DNA from: Lutraria lutraria | Lineage: Eukaryota > Mollusca > Bivalvia > Venerida > Mactridae | DNA: 64,000 bases | NCBI GenBank assembly: GCA_964023205.1 | Contig: OZ026835.1 | Span: forward strand, 35,633,380 to 35,697,379 | Direction: 5' to 3' | Shown here: positions 15,101 to 25,553 of the stretch, piece by piece | How positions within the stretch are numbered: the first letter of the stretch is position 1 | How the letters are laid out: each line of letters starts with the position of its first letter | Position numbers and translations under genes: made by a program | The notes under the pieces: generated by a model | Seen by the model: only the letters and a program-made list of their open reading frames with translations | What the model was told of the DNA's origin: nothing | Databases searched by the model: none

Positions 15101-16434
15101 TACCTGCAGATTGTATTTTTGAACTGAGTTGGTATAATTCAACATAGATATATTTTATCAAGTATGGTGTGATATATGTAATTTGATCTTATCTCCACCA
15201 TCTTCATTCAGCGTTCTTCAATCCAAACACATAAATGCATTTTTCGAATAAAATTGCGTAAGAATCAAAGTGTTAATACAGTTTATTTTGGATGAACCGA
15301 TGAACACACTAAAAAAACATGCATTAAACATCTATTATGACCATTACTTACCAGTTATAACAATGAATTAAAAACTACCCTAACAGTAGCAACTCGACAT
15401 TAAACATTTCTAGAAAATAACATTAACCTTGCTATAAAATTAAATACAATTTATCCGATGAAATAATGTTTTAATATCAAAACACAAGGTATAATAAACA
15501 CTCTGAATATCAAAATTATCAGTTCCACAATGAATCTATAAATAGAGACATGATACAGATGGGTAGCAACTCAGTAACTATAATGAGGCATAAAAAACAA
15601 AATCAAAATATGTTAGTTTCTGGTAACATGCCGATAAAAAATATGGTAGTGAATTTTTTTTTTTTTTGGATGGGGGGTATTTTTAGTACATGCATGTAGT
15701 ATTGACTTTCATGAAAGCATGCAGAAAGGTAAAACAGTGAGACTGAGGGTGTACCGTTCTTCAGGCCTAATAAAAAATCTAGGGTTGCGGAAAAATTAGG
15801 TACGTCGGTAAACCAGAAACAAACATTAGTAAGATAGTATACCTAAATAGAGCAGAACTTTGAAAAGCAGACTTTTTATCCAGATTACATCAGCAGTTTT
15901 GCATTTCTAAACTAAAAAATGTGCATGCACAGTGCATTGTTCACTACAATACAACAGTTTATGATTTAAACAAGTCTCTTACATTGTTCATTGTCATTTT
16001 TAGACTGACTTCATAGACAGGAAGTTACAATAATTATACAAACATGTACATTTTACTTTTTTTTCATTGTTTGTTATGTTTAATGCCCTATCCAACAGCT
16101 ATGGTCATTTCAGAGATGCCCCAGAGAGAGAGAGCGAGAGAGAGAGAGAGGGGGGGGGGAGAGAAGATATATATATATAGAGAGAGGGGGAGGGAGAGAG
16201 GGGGGGAGATAGAGAGAGGGGGAGAAGATAGAGAAGACATAGAGAGAGAGAGAGGGGGGGGGGGAGATATATATATAGAGAGGGGGGGGAGAAGATAGAG
16301 AGGGGGGGGAATAGAGAGAGAGAAGACAGAGAGAGATAGAGATAGGGGGGGGGAGAAGATAGAGAGAGGGGGGGAGAGAGAAGATAGAGAGAGAGAGAGA
16401 AGACACATAGAGAGAGAGAGAGAGGGGAGAGAGC

Positions 16435-16467
<33 letters not shown>

Positions 16468-19400
16468 GGGGGAGAGAAGATAGAGAGAGAGAGGGGGAGA
16501 GAAGACAGAGAGAGAGAGAGAGGAGAGAAGAGAGAGAGGGGGGGAAGAGAAGATAGAGAGGGGGGAAGAGAAGATAGAGATAGGGGGGGAGAGAAGAGAG
16601 AGAGAGAGAAGAGAGAGAGAGATAGGGGGGGGGAGAGAAGATAGAGAGAGAGAGAGAGGGGGGAGAGAAGATACAGGAGAACCAGGCATCTATATCCCTA
16701 CTCTTTTCAAATAGTTTCAAATCTGGTTCTTTATTGTGCCCATTGTAAAGCATCGATACACATCTCATCCTTTTTCTTGTGATATTCGAGACACAGTACT
16801 TGGCTCGGTAGTTTGGATGGGGACACCCTGAGAAATTTGATAGATGGAGCCGAGAATCAATACCAAAACCTTTCGTTTAGTAGTCTAGCGCATTACCACC
16901 CCTGAATTTTTCGAAGAATAATTTAATGTATGAAAGAATTGAAGCAAAACATACTAAACCATGATAACTGATATTCTTTATTTGTTGCTCATCACAAGTA
17001 AATGAACCATAATATATATATAATTAAAAAATGGTTACCTTTGCAGAACACGTTAAAGTCCCATAAGCTTATAAATTTATTGGTCCTAATAGTTTCTGTT
17101 TGTTCTATAACAGAGGAATCCGGTGTGTTTTCCTCCCGTGCATACTTTATAGCAAGAAAAAAAGTTTCCGAAACCACAATCATATTTTTTTCAATATCAT
17201 TGAATATCATTTATATAACAGCTGTGTTTTCCCGCAGTCATGCTATGCGCAAGTAGTAAAGTGACGTCATGGCCCTACATATTTCAAGTTTACAAAAGCA
17301 AGATTCACAGTGTAGTGAGTGTTATCAGACGAAAAAGGGCTTGTTATGTCGGTAATATTTATCTTGGGATGATATCAGCAATTAAATGTTTTTGCATATA
17401 TTTTTCTACAGCAAAAAGCTAATGGGGCTTTAACATTAATTGATTGGATTTATGTATGGGTATATAAAAATTAATTGTATATTAAAAACCTATATGTTTA
17501 ATAAATTTAACAGTACAGACTATATATATATTTATGTCATGCTTATATAGACACTGTCATATTCTGAGTCATACTGTTTCAGACATGTGTTCAAATCAGA
17601 ACTTATCTTGTTAATAAAAAAACATAAGCCGAGAGCAATAACTCAAGTTTAAGAAATATCAAAATACAATCCTTGTTGTCTCCCTTCAATGACATTGAAC
17701 AGGCTTGTCAAGTAAGCTTAATTATGTAGTATAACATATTATATCCCCTCAAACAAAATATATTGCTTAACAGATAACAGACAGTAATAAATAATGATGT
17801 ATAATTCATTACTCATTTATTTAGGTTTATCAAAGGATAAAGGGCAAAATTCATCTGATTTTAGGATTTTATGTAACTGTTACTGAAATCACTTTTTTCA
17901 AAAATAAATTCATCATTGTACTGACAGACAAATTTCACAAAAAATCATATCTTTAGTCATAAGTCTAAAAAAGAGATTTTGGTACTTTATTCTGCAAAGC
18001 CAGAAAACATTATACTATAAAATAACATTATGCACTTACATTTACCCTTTTTTTTTTAAAGTTCAAATTTCAACAAAATATGGCCAAATATTCCATACCC
18101 AGGATATCTTAGTATGGTATACATTGTTGCCATGGAAACCATGAACCCTCAGAGCAAAGATGCATAAAAATTTGCAAAAAAACAACAACACACACTAAAT
18201 AATGTGATAGCACAAATTATTATAACTTTTCCATTTGTATTGAGTTAAATAAAATGAAATTAATGTCCAATACATGTACAGTAAAATGATACAACAGATT
18301 TATATATACGGAAGCAAATAAATGCGCATTACATATGTACATGCATTTTAATATCAAATTAACACAAAAAGAACTTGGTAAAATATGACACAACATCAAA
18401 CAGCATGCAATTAACAACATACATTGTAATAATGCCATCCAAATAATATATTTGTTTGTTACAGAATTTTGCACTTAACTAAAAATATTTCATTGAAAAC
18501 AATGAAGATCTGTGTCGAACTAACAACTAACAACAGATGTGTTTATCTAATTTATTTTACCTACGTTTCAGCTATAGAATTAGCCTTAAAAACATTTCAG
18601 CCAATCATGATCGAAAGTCTGATGATAGTTGACAGATTGTTGGTACTGTTGACCATTTAAACTATCTAACCAACTAAAAGCATTTAACAATAACCAAGCA
18701 TGTTCACCAGATTTCAAAAGTTGGGGTTCAAAATGACACTAAGCTGACAGAAATTTCGGAGCAAACCAAATTTCGTATCAACGTGACGTCATAGTAAATT
18801 TGAACCTTTGATTCCAATTCTCAAGAGACAGAATTTTTATCTTGCTAATTTCAAGGGTAAAAATGTAATTTTATGGGCCAAAGGAGAGGCCTGAATACAC
18901 ATTTAAAAATTACCATTAATGTAATATATTATGTTTGATCATATTGCTAAGTTATCAACTGTATTTTTTCTGTATTTCAACTTATCTATGGATGAAAATA
19001 ATACATAAACTTTAAAAGTAACAAAAACAAAGTCCGACATTTTTTATAAACCATATTGATGAACAGAATGTAATTTGAATATTGCTATAAAGTATTATTT
19101 CAATGAAGAATCTATATTCTTTAGCATTTTTCATATATATATATCAACAGATCTGGGGAAAATCTCTATGACAATACTGCATTGCCATACATGTGCTGTA
19201 GTGCAGTTTCATTGAACTGTTAATTTAAACGGAATAATTGAACGGTCACTCAATGCATTTATTCTTAGTTTTGTACCATAGTCGATAGCAATCGATGGAC
19301 AATTATAAATAAACACTTGTTCATTCAACAACCAATATAATGAAGGCTACTAGTATAGCATAATGTTCTAAAGTTATTGAATCTCAAGAAGCTAAATATA

Positions 19401-21570
19401 AATGTAAGCTTCCACCGTTAAATTATGCAGCTTTGAGTTTGACAGTTTAATAAAATCACATAATTATTATTTTTCAGTTTTATTAACTGAAGTACATTTG
19501 TACATGGTTGAGTTTGGAATGAAACCATTTCAAATGTTTCACTTAAAAACTACATGTATGCAGGAAATATTGACAGAAATCGTGTAATTCAAAATCTTTG
19601 ACCAAATTGTGCAAATGCAAGAGTGATTTTTGGTCAGATCTCACCATGAATGTAAATATTGCTACATTGCTACCACAAACTATTCCCCAGATCTGGTTTT
19701 AAAAGCAAGGAGTACATTCTCATGGGTGCAAGTTTTCAAAAATGAAACCCGTGTTAATAGTGGCCTCAGGGAGTAGGGGGAAATTGAACATTATCGAAGA
19801 TCACAATAGTACTATTTTTTAGAGCTTAGGGGCTGTCAATAACCCCTGGGGACTTCGGGAAACAGAAATTCGGTATAAACCTGAAAACTTGCACCCTTGC
19901 ATTCTGAAGCCAAAACATTGAAATGCAGCCACTAGGTACATCAGCACTAACAAAGCTCAATGACATCATCTTGACAGTCAAACTCCTAATAAAAAGGGCC
20001 ACAATCAACTCACCTGTGTCCTGACATTTGCCTTATAGAGGTAAGAAATAAACCAATGAATCATGGGTAAACAACACAAAAAAAACACAAATACAAAAAA
20101 ATCCCATGGTCAGCGTTCATAAAAGAAACAGCTGACTGTAAGAACCTACTGTGTTGTTTTGTTACAAGATACAGGGTAGATCAATTTCGGATACGACTAT
20201 TTATCATAAATCAATATCTTTAAAACAAATAAAAATATAGCTGCAATTTTTTTACACAACTCGTATCTGATAAAAAATATTGTTATTTATCTAAAAACCC
20301 TATTTTTTGTCAAATTAGGGTGATACTAGGTTTATACTATCGAAATGTTATCAACAGGGGTTGTAACATCCCCTTAGAAAGGAATTCATGAAAACATGAA
20401 TTTTTAGTGTAATGTTCTTGCACAGTTCATGAATAGTTCATGAAGTATGAATAATTATCTGACAGTGGATGGCAAAATTCTGAAAATTCGCCGGGCTTTG
20501 TTTTTCAGGCGTAAGGGGTCAAAATGTCTCAGGGTCGAAATGTATTGCAACCTTTTTCTTTGTTTAAACATTTGCTGATTATTCATAAAATATCAAAGCT
20601 CTTTAGCCTTGAATAATTAGTTGTGCGCTAAAAATTTCCTAAAATATTTGAAAAAGAACATTGCACTCAATTCGTCCCGGGAACCTTTAACACCCTTTTT
20701 CGGGAATTATCCAGAATATTACAACCCCTGTGTCAAAAAAGAAACTATGTGTAAGTGGGTACATCCAAACCTGCAATTCAGTGAACAGTTAAAGCTTGAT
20801 ATATCATAGTCAGCGAAAGTTTCTTCAGGCAAACAGCCATTTTTTAAAATTCTTTTATTTTTGCAGTGTATAAAATAAATCAGTAAGCATTACATACATG
20901 TATATTGTATGTCAAGCCTTCAGTAACAATGACTAATTAATGTCTTCTACTGTGCGAATTTATCAAAACTTTGAAAACAAAACATGTGTATATTATGACT
21001 GCCCACTGGTATAGTAGACGTGCCAAGCATATTTCAGAGTAATTCAAAGCAATTATATTACAGACAGGGGTTTTCTTCATGTTTTTGGGAACTGGTAAGG
21101 CACCCTAGCTCTTAATATATGTATGAAATAGTGGGTTGAATCCTCTTTTGGCGAAAAATTCTCATCTGAACCTATTACAAGGAGTAAACTGGAAACTTGC
21201 ATGATTTAAAAGAAATTTTTAGAGGGACGGCGCCCTTAACAGGTTTAAAGAAACCCCTGACAGGTGTAAAAAGGGTGACATATACATGTATATATAAGTT
21301 AATTATAATTATGTATCATAGACTATACCTTAACATAGTTCTTGGACTCATGGATAATTCCATGCCTTGCTGTTGTAGTTGGCCAATAAGTCTGGTTGGT
21401 GAAGTTATACCAATTGATATTGGCGCAGTTTTTGATGGTACAGGAATACTAGCGCTGACCGATCCACCATCGGGTGAACTTTGTGCGGCCCCATCTCCCT
21501 TTTCATCTCCCTCCTCATGTATGGTGGAGTCATCCCCTAACGTAAATTTGATTTCCTTCTTTCCAGCCAT
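122..21570 (-). CDS. ACACA: Acetyl-CoA carboxylase, N-terminal part (biotin carboxylase), 12 coding exons; gene continues off left edge
   Basis: ACC makes malonyl-CoA from acetyl-CoA and bicarbonate in the cytosol, the committed step of fatty-acid synthesis. Exons in coding order: 21570-21329, 11938-11812, 9650-9512, 7937-7828, 7280-7199, 4973-4809, 4208-4066, 3386-3177, 2358-2185, 2004-1843, 1172-1009, 376-122. All junctions use AG acceptors and GT donors and the phases join into one frame of about 657 residues. Seen: '[12 protein letters not shown]' at about residue 124, the ATP-grasp glycine loop '[10 protein letters not shown]' (314-323), '[12 protein letters not shown]' (375-386) and the catalytic segment '[11 protein letters not shown]' (438-448). 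The start Met at 21570 lies 17 nt inside its exon after a clean acceptor; the likely upstream exon has stops in a usable frame, so it is probably non-coding. BCCP, central and carboxyltransferase regions (about 1600 more residues in the family) are outside the window. Molluscs generally need no ACACA/ACACB distinction, so the symbol is by homology. Oddity: '[11 protein letters not shown]' (479-489), where the family usually has a 'YG.SPWGDS'-like segment. The last donor (GTTAGC at 121-116) is the weakest junction. Confidence 0.95.
1396..1575 (-). mobile_element. SINE family D with tRNA-Thr-like head
   Basis: The minus strand from about 1572 to 1498 resembles tRNA-Thr(TGT): 'GTCCAATGGTTAGTGCACTG' (A box), loop TCTTGTAA, 'GGGTTCGAATCTC' (B box). 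The downstream part ('GTCGATTTTTCTTCTTGTG') is shared with a plus-strand copy at 42885. Not a functional tRNA, since the acceptor stem does not pair. Confidence 0.6.
2951..3161. mobile_element. TA-flanked MITE, family 1
   Basis: Inverted ends (CTGTATTTTCATTTATTTTC and GAAAATTAATGATTCCACAG) lie between TA dinucleotides, as in Tc1/mariner MITEs. The interior (GGGGACATAAATTC, 'GTGGATGAGCCGACCCA') is shared with a second copy at 11106-11323. It ends 15 bases from ACC exon 3177-3386. Confidence 0.7.
3602..3738. mobile_element. 137-bp palindromic MITE with 8-bp target duplication
   Basis: CACAGGTAACTGTATCATGA starts the element and its exact reverse complement ends it; apart from one base near the inner part and A/T-run length, the whole element is one long hairpin. 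CGCCTAGG flanks both sides (3594-3601, 3739-3746). CA...TG ends and 8-bp duplication suggest a hAT-type element. It lies in an ACC intron. Confidence 0.8.
4437..4590. mobile_element. MITE family 4 copy
   Basis: 'TTAAACCTGTGAACAAAGGC' at the left and 'ATAGGTTTGACTGTCA' at the right enclose CACCTTTGGAAAAGACAT and GGTGGCC words, as at 33636. Located in an ACC intron. Confidence 0.55.
5049..5299. mobile_element. MITE with about 40-bp inverted ends
   Basis: TATAGTGCGATTTTATTAA and its reverse complement bound the element; the pairing continues inward through the GTCAAAGCTG segment and ATAATTA. A partial relative lies at 19425-19468. Located in an ACC intron, close to exon 4809-4973. Confidence 0.7.
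5725..7105. mobile_element. Pearl-like non-autonomous element with about seven 165-bp internal repeats
   Basis: A block of about 165 bases containing 'AACAAAGGGCTATAACTCAG' recurs in tandem from about 5875 to 6990, roughly 6.7 copies with rising similarity towards the right end. It is followed by a tetranucleotide run of CCGA type (7009-7052). The outer ends carry an inverted ATACCCCCAGAT / ATCTGGGGGTAT (near 5738 and 7090). Internal repeats of about 160 bp followed by an ACGG-type microsatellite are known from bivalve pearl elements, thought to be Helitron-like. It lies in the ACC intron between exons 7280-7199 and 4973-4809. Confidence 0.6.
7490..7812 (+). mobile_element. tRNA-derived SINE, family A, near-complete copy
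   Basis: The left end looks tRNA-like: an A-box-like 'GGTGGTCTAGTGGTGACG' and a B-box-like 'GGTTCGAATTTCGACTC' are spaced as in Pol III promoters. The right end carries the reverse of the sequence seen at 16097, 55067 and 62145 (CTCTGAAATGACCATA). Related copies at 14290-14410, 16071-16900, 52725-52760, 55043-55770 and 62125-62865 define the family. Confidence 0.6.
8238..8600. repeat. 33-bp minisatellite, about 11 copies
   Basis: The unit contains 'TAACCTGTACACACTTACCC' and repeats every 33 bases with few substitutions and one single-base deletion near 8333. Because 33 is divisible by three, several frames stay open on both strands (for example repeating '[11 protein letters not shown]'), which produces false ORFs. 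It lies in an ACC intron. Confidence 0.9.
9947..10213. mobile_element. MITE family 2, copy 1
   Basis: Inverted ends built around 'GACCATCCTTAAAAGAATG' and 'ATTAAGGATGGCC', then GTTTGCGGTAAC / GTTACCGCA. A second copy lies at 22478-22700. An open frame of 102 codons through it is incidental. Confidence 0.65.
10276..10357. mobile_element. 80-bp palindromic element, copy 1
   Basis: 'GAGGGCTGAGCGCAACACTG' and, inverted, 'CAGTGTTGTAACTC' / 'TGTTGCGTTGAACCCTC' fold into a hairpin. A second copy at 36885-36963 differs by a few bases. Confidence 0.65.
10476..10703 (-). mobile_element. SINE family B copy
   Basis: On the minus strand it starts with GAGCCTCCGTGGTTGAATGG, a tRNA-like A-box head, passes a B-box-like AATCCAACCCGGGACC, and ends in the family tail 'CTGGCTGTTTGAGTTGC'. 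Other copies on the plus strand at 38903, 52883 and 57505 share head, middle ('AAGCTGTC.AGC') and tail ('CTGGCTGTTGGTGCAAC'). Confidence 0.6.
11106..11323. mobile_element. TA-flanked MITE, family 1, second copy
   Basis: Same order of segments as at 2951, for example 'GGGGATTTGATTTCGTGGAT' and 'ATGAGCCGACCCA', with inverted ends next to TA. Confidence 0.7.
12791..12868. repeat. 16-bp tandem repeat of a transposon end, 5 copies
   Basis: ATACAGTCAAACCTGG repeats five times. This is the terminal sequence of the MITE family that also occurs at 33638-33815; the rest of that element (GGCCACC-type interior and 'GGTTTGACTGC') follows up to about 13035. The array therefore looks like an amplified MITE end. 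Confidence 0.8.
13625..13735. repeat. Dispersed TTCATGAA-rich element (family 6), best copy
   Basis: About 105 bases: CCTTTGAATAGAATTCATGA, then ACTATTCTTGCATACTTCAT, then 'GTTCATGAAGCATGAATAAC'. Related blocks lie at 2488-2590, 20370-20465, 39885-39972 and 63545-63650, always in the same order. The palindromic TTCATGAA core repeats inside each copy. Confidence 0.7.
14290..14410 (-). mobile_element. SINE family A fragment
   Basis: Contains 'CATTCGACAGCCGTGCTCAT' followed by a purine-rich CAGAGAGAGGGCGG segment, then 'GGCGGAGCCGGATCGGAACC', matching the distal and proximal parts of family A with the middle missing. Confidence 0.5.
15613..15829. mobile_element. MITE family 5 (GTTTCTGG ends)
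   Basis: 'TGTTAGTTTCTGGTAAC' at the left and 'ACCAGAAACAAACATTA' at the right are inverted. Related elements lie at 46048-46252 and 53402-53567, each with ends of this type and a poorly conserved interior. Confidence 0.5.
16071..16900 (-). mobile_element. tRNA-derived SINE (family A) expanded by a 550-bp GA-rich satellite
   Basis: The left part (ACAGCTATGGTCATTTCAGA near 16097) and right part (16675-16900, ending with the tRNA-like 'TAGTAGTCTAGCGCATTACC') match, in order, the intact plus-strand SINE at 7490-7812. Between them, at the short purine stretch present in the intact copy after 'GCCCCAGAG', lies a run of GA and G-rich purine repeats from about 16118 to 16672. Long Ser/Leu/Pro frames on the minus strand here are artefacts of the repeat. 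Confidence 0.7.
21240..21330 (-). other. ACC exon 1 donor and split AMPK-site codon
   Basis: The first ACC coding exon ends at 21329 after the second base of the Arg81 codon; the donor reads GTATAG. The next exon (11938-11812) supplies the third base and continues with His-Ser-Met-Ser-Gly. The peptide spanning this 9.4-kb intron, '[12 protein letters not shown]', corresponds to the mammalian ACC segment that contains the AMPK target serine (Ser79/80), which places Ser85 at the homologous position. Confidence 0.6.
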
Positions 21571-22477
21571 GTCTTCATCAAAATTATCTGAAAAATTAAA
21601 ACCTTGGTTATTACTTCGATGATCAGTAACTGCATTTTAGAAAAATATCACAGACTTAAGTTTTTAGGGAGTGTTAAATACGAAATCTGCTCTTCTGACT
21701 GGGTAATTAACTTAAGTAACAAATACGAGCAGATGAGTGGATTTTTACACCCCTAGCCTGGACTCCTGTATATATGATTAATCTATTTTTATACCCTTTA
21801 GCCATTGATTGCATGGTCATATTGTATGAATAATTATCTATGGAGTTGTTGACAGCGAATACATAATGAGGCAAATTTACTTCTTATATACATTTTTCAG
21901 TCCATAAAAAGTGAATCGATAAGTTCAATTCAGGGTTGTAGGAACCAGAGGGGGGCTGTAATTGTAAATTTAAGGGGCTATAATTGACTTCCCCTTGTGT
22001 ACGCAACATTCATTGATTGGAAAATAAATAAACAACATTTCTATGCTTTACATTGATAATTATAGATGAAAAAAAACCAAGACTATCCATAAGAAAGAAT
22101 ATATTGTTACTTACTCAGAAAGTTTCATCAAGTCTTTGTTAAATTAAATGTCGAGAAAAATTTCCAATGACATAAACTATCAAATATAGATGAAATGAAT
22201 ATCTCAAACATATATTTGTACTTACAACTTTAAACATAAAACTTTGCACCTGACATTGACCTTAAAACCATACCGTATTCATGTAACTGATAACTGATAT
22301 ACCTAGATTATCCACGTCTGGACCACTATATCATACTTAAATACCTTGACCTCATTCCAAAAGAATCAAGTTAATACCAAAATAAAACTCACAGTTCATG
22401 TTTGATATACAATATACATCATTATATGATAATAAAACTTAGATTGAGACAGTTGATTTGTGGTAGATAACATTTTA

Positions 22478-22700
22478 AGAGATCTCGAGAACATCCTTAA
22501 AAAATTATTTGTTTGCGGTCACCTTCCCCAGAGAATTATCAGTGGGTAGGTAGGTAAGAAATATTTTTTTTACAATTTAATTTTAGAATACAATATTCAT
22601 CAAAAAAAAAAAACTTAACCCAAAAGACACAAAATGTTGAGATGAGGCCTTTTTGGGGAGCAGGTAGTGTTACCACAAACAAATATTTTTAAGGATGACC
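22478..22700. mobile_element. MITE family 2, copy 2
   Basis: Shares 'ACATCCTTAAAAAATTATTT', 'GTTTGCGGTCACC', 'CAGTGGGTAGGTAGGTAAG' and 'TTTTTAAGGATGACCT' with the copy at 9947, in the same order. Confidence 0.6.
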
Positions 22701-23035
22701 TCACAAAGTCACATATAATTTTCATATAGGGATAAGTTTAAATAGTTCCCAATTCCTTAATTACTGTAAATGTAATACCAGGGCTCTCCTTTGACTCTTG
22801 AAATGGCATTTTGACTCTTGAAATTTGAAAAATAAGGTTTTTGACTCTTGAGAATAGGAACCAAAGGGTCAAATTTACTATTACTTTAGTAGAGAATTAT
22901 GTTGACTCTTTACATTTCTATCAGCTAAGGGTCATTTTGACCCCCAACTTTTGATGTCTATGGAGCGCCCTGAATACCATGAAGTAAATTATAGAAATCT
23001 ATCAAAAATGATTTATTATTTTCCAATCAGAAAAG

Positions 23036-23490
23036 CAGACATGGGGTCAATTACTTGAAAAAGTAATCGATTAAATTAATGATTATTACTCCCTTTTCAG
23101 TAATTGATTAAATTAATGAATAATGGCTTCTGTTCAGTAATTGATTAATAATTGGTAATCACAACCAAAGTAATCGATTATTTGAAACACTTACGTATTT
23201 TTAGATTTAAGACTTTTTAGTGGCATTAACCAGTGTTTATCTAAAACACTACAATTTAGGTCAACTATCATCATGGAATTTTGTACTTAAGCCAATGACA
23301 AATTGGATCCTTGATTCGCTTTTTGGTCAAAACTAATCATAAAGTAATCATAAAATAATCATGATTATTGGCCTTTTCTAGCAGTAATCGATTTAATTAT
23401 GATTAAAGTAATCAAAAACAGCAGTGATTAATGAAAAAAGTAATCGATTAATAATCATGATGATTAACGATTATGATTACCCCATGTCTG
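23036..23490. mobile_element. hAT-like MITE, 455 bp
   Basis: Ends CAGACATGGGG / CCCCATGTCTG are inverted, and the 8-bp duplication CAGAAAAG flanks them (23028-23035, 23491-23498). The interior is made of repeated ATCGATTA / TTAATGATTA words. CA-G start and 8-bp duplication fit the hAT superfamily. Confidence 0.75.
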
Positions 23491-23721
23491 CAGAAAAGTC
23501 TGATTAACAATAAATTAGGAGTTTTGGTCACAATATTTGGTCTATTGTTTGTTCAATTATACATTGACTGGCTCACACAAGTTTGTTAAAAATTATTCAT
23601 CGACTGACCTTTTTGTAAAATTATACATTGACTGCCTTGTTTGTTAAATCATGCATAAACTGACGGATGTTGAATCTTTTTACACAGCAAGTCAAGTAAG
23701 TTTATCAACCAAACATTCTTT

Positions 23722-24028
23722 ATTTATTAATTTCATCAGATTTAACACCATTTCAACATTATCATAGTTATATCATGGCGGGCAGTTGTCCTAACCACTG
23801 TAACCAGCATCACTGGTCTTCATTTAGGCCTTAACCAGTCCTAACCAAATTCTATCTGCAAGCTACTGTCAATCTATCTCACATCGTTCAGGTGGATGAC
23901 AATTTAACGTAGGATGCAATATCTTCAGTCAAATTTGTCATGAACAGTGCGAACCTCGTCTGGGGTTCGAACTCACAACTTCTTGACCAGTAGACCAATG
24001 CTCAAACCACTGAGCTAACCGGACCAGC
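23722..24028 (-). mobile_element. SINE family C copy (tRNA-derived)
   Basis: On the minus strand the tRNA-like head reads 'GGTTAGCTCAGTGGTTTGAG' (A box) then 'GAGTTCGAACCCCAG' (B box); the body holds the reverse of 'GGCCTTAACCAGTCCTAACC'. A second copy, truncated within the head, lies at 58115-58372. Confidence 0.65.
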
Positions 24029-24518
24029 TAAGCTTATGACGAAATAATACTTTTATCAATTTAAATTAAACATTTAGTAAATTTAAAGCATGGAAGTTCA
24101 TGTTATGACAATTGACTTAATTCCTAAAATGTTTACTTATTGTAATACTAATGCTGAGTCACTTTTTGACCTCAAGAGTACTTTTTTATTAACTGTTTCT
24201 TTACAGTGTGAGCTTCTGGAAAATTCCGAAAACTTAAACAAACTGCAGATCTAAACTGATAGTGAAATTATTTAGATATTACTATTTTACTTCTTCTGTA
24301 TGGAATCAATCTTTAAAAAGACATTTTGGGATGGGATTCAATACATGATCAGTAACGATGGAATACATTTATTTTCGAGAAACCATTTTTTTAGAATTAT
24401 CATTATTAAAATTAATTGAAAACATCATTATTTCTGTAAAGTAAAACATTTCATTGAATAAATTTCATATCCGTAGTAGCAAGGGAAATTCTTGCAACAG
24501 TATTAAACTCCAAACAAC

Positions 24519-25036
24519 TAGGGGTGACTATTGGGTCCAGTTTTGGCTATTACAATGCTATTGATATTGCTGAAAGTACTATTACTATACAATTGCAATT
24601 GCTGGTAACTATTGCGATACTATTGCAATAGTTATTGCCAAGATTTGACAACTACAGAGAATAACTTCTAAAAGCAAATTTGCACAGTGTAAGATATAAC
24701 TTTGCTGTAAATATATGCTAAAATGTTTATGGAAATGATTTAAAATGAATTGGACAAAATAGATTAATAAAATTCAGTTCAAATACTGAATTTAGTGCTT
24801 TTGTTTGATGCCTGTGCTTATTTACAATTATTTTTGCAACAAGATGCATCGGGAGTTGTTTTAGATTAATAATAAACTTTAAAAGAAGGAAACTATCGTT
24901 TACTATGAATAGCTGAGCTAACTATCGGCGATAATTATTGGATCGAGACTTTTACTATCGATCCATACCATCGGGACACTCGGGATCGCAATGCATCAAT
25001 TGACAATTGATATTTCGATGCATCGGCCCACCCCTA
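24519..25036. mobile_element. hAT-like MITE, 518 bp
   Basis: Ends TAGGGGTG / CACCCCTA are inverted and are flanked by CAAACAAC (24511-24518) and CAAACAAT (25037-25044), an 8-bp duplication with one change. The interior is simple, with repeated CTATTGCAATA-type words. Confidence 0.65.
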
Positions 25037-25553
25037 CAAACAATGTGTGGACTATATCATTTGCAGAAATATCAAAACTGTGTTCTAAGAGATAAAATGC
25101 ATCAAAATGCGACACATTTATATAGCAGTGTATTTAAATTGAATTTAAATGAAGGTATGATTGATAAATTGACTTGACTGTGAAAATTACTTTCATATAA
25201 ATCGTTGTTGAACATGTTTGAAAGTGTTGGTATGTTGACAAGTTGATAAAGTTCAACTAAGCCAATGATAATAATGATAAATGGTCAACTGTCATGAATA
25301 AAACAATGATTTTACTTGATTTTAACATAAACAATAATTTTCTTAAGAAATACTGATGATTCATAGTCATACTCATCAATAACCAGACATTGTACTGTTT
25401 TGCCAACATGATACACTTCCAATAAAAAAAAGTCTTACAAGTATTGTAAGCAGTGACTCGTATGCCATTAAACAATTAGACCCACGCTCATTAAGAACCA
25501 ATGGACCTGTGAACTGGATACTAACTCAACTTAATAATTTCAAGTTTATCAAG

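Larger units (their letters stand above)
11939..21328 (-). other. Long ACC intron (9.4 kb)
   Basis: Between ACC coding exons 1 and 2. Contains the 16-bp repeat and MITE at 12791-13035, the family 6 copies at 13625 and 20370, SINE family A pieces at 14290 and 16071, and MITE family 5 at 15613. I see no exon or conserved coding block in the rest; scattered short frames are not supported. Confidence 0.8.

Noticed and set aside
16088..16768. Long Ser/Leu/Pro-rich open frames on the minus strand
   Set aside because: They are translations of the GA-rich satellite; composition follows the repeat and all three frames are open.
21197..21622. 141-codon plus-strand frame
   Set aside because: It is the antisense shadow of the first ACC coding exon.
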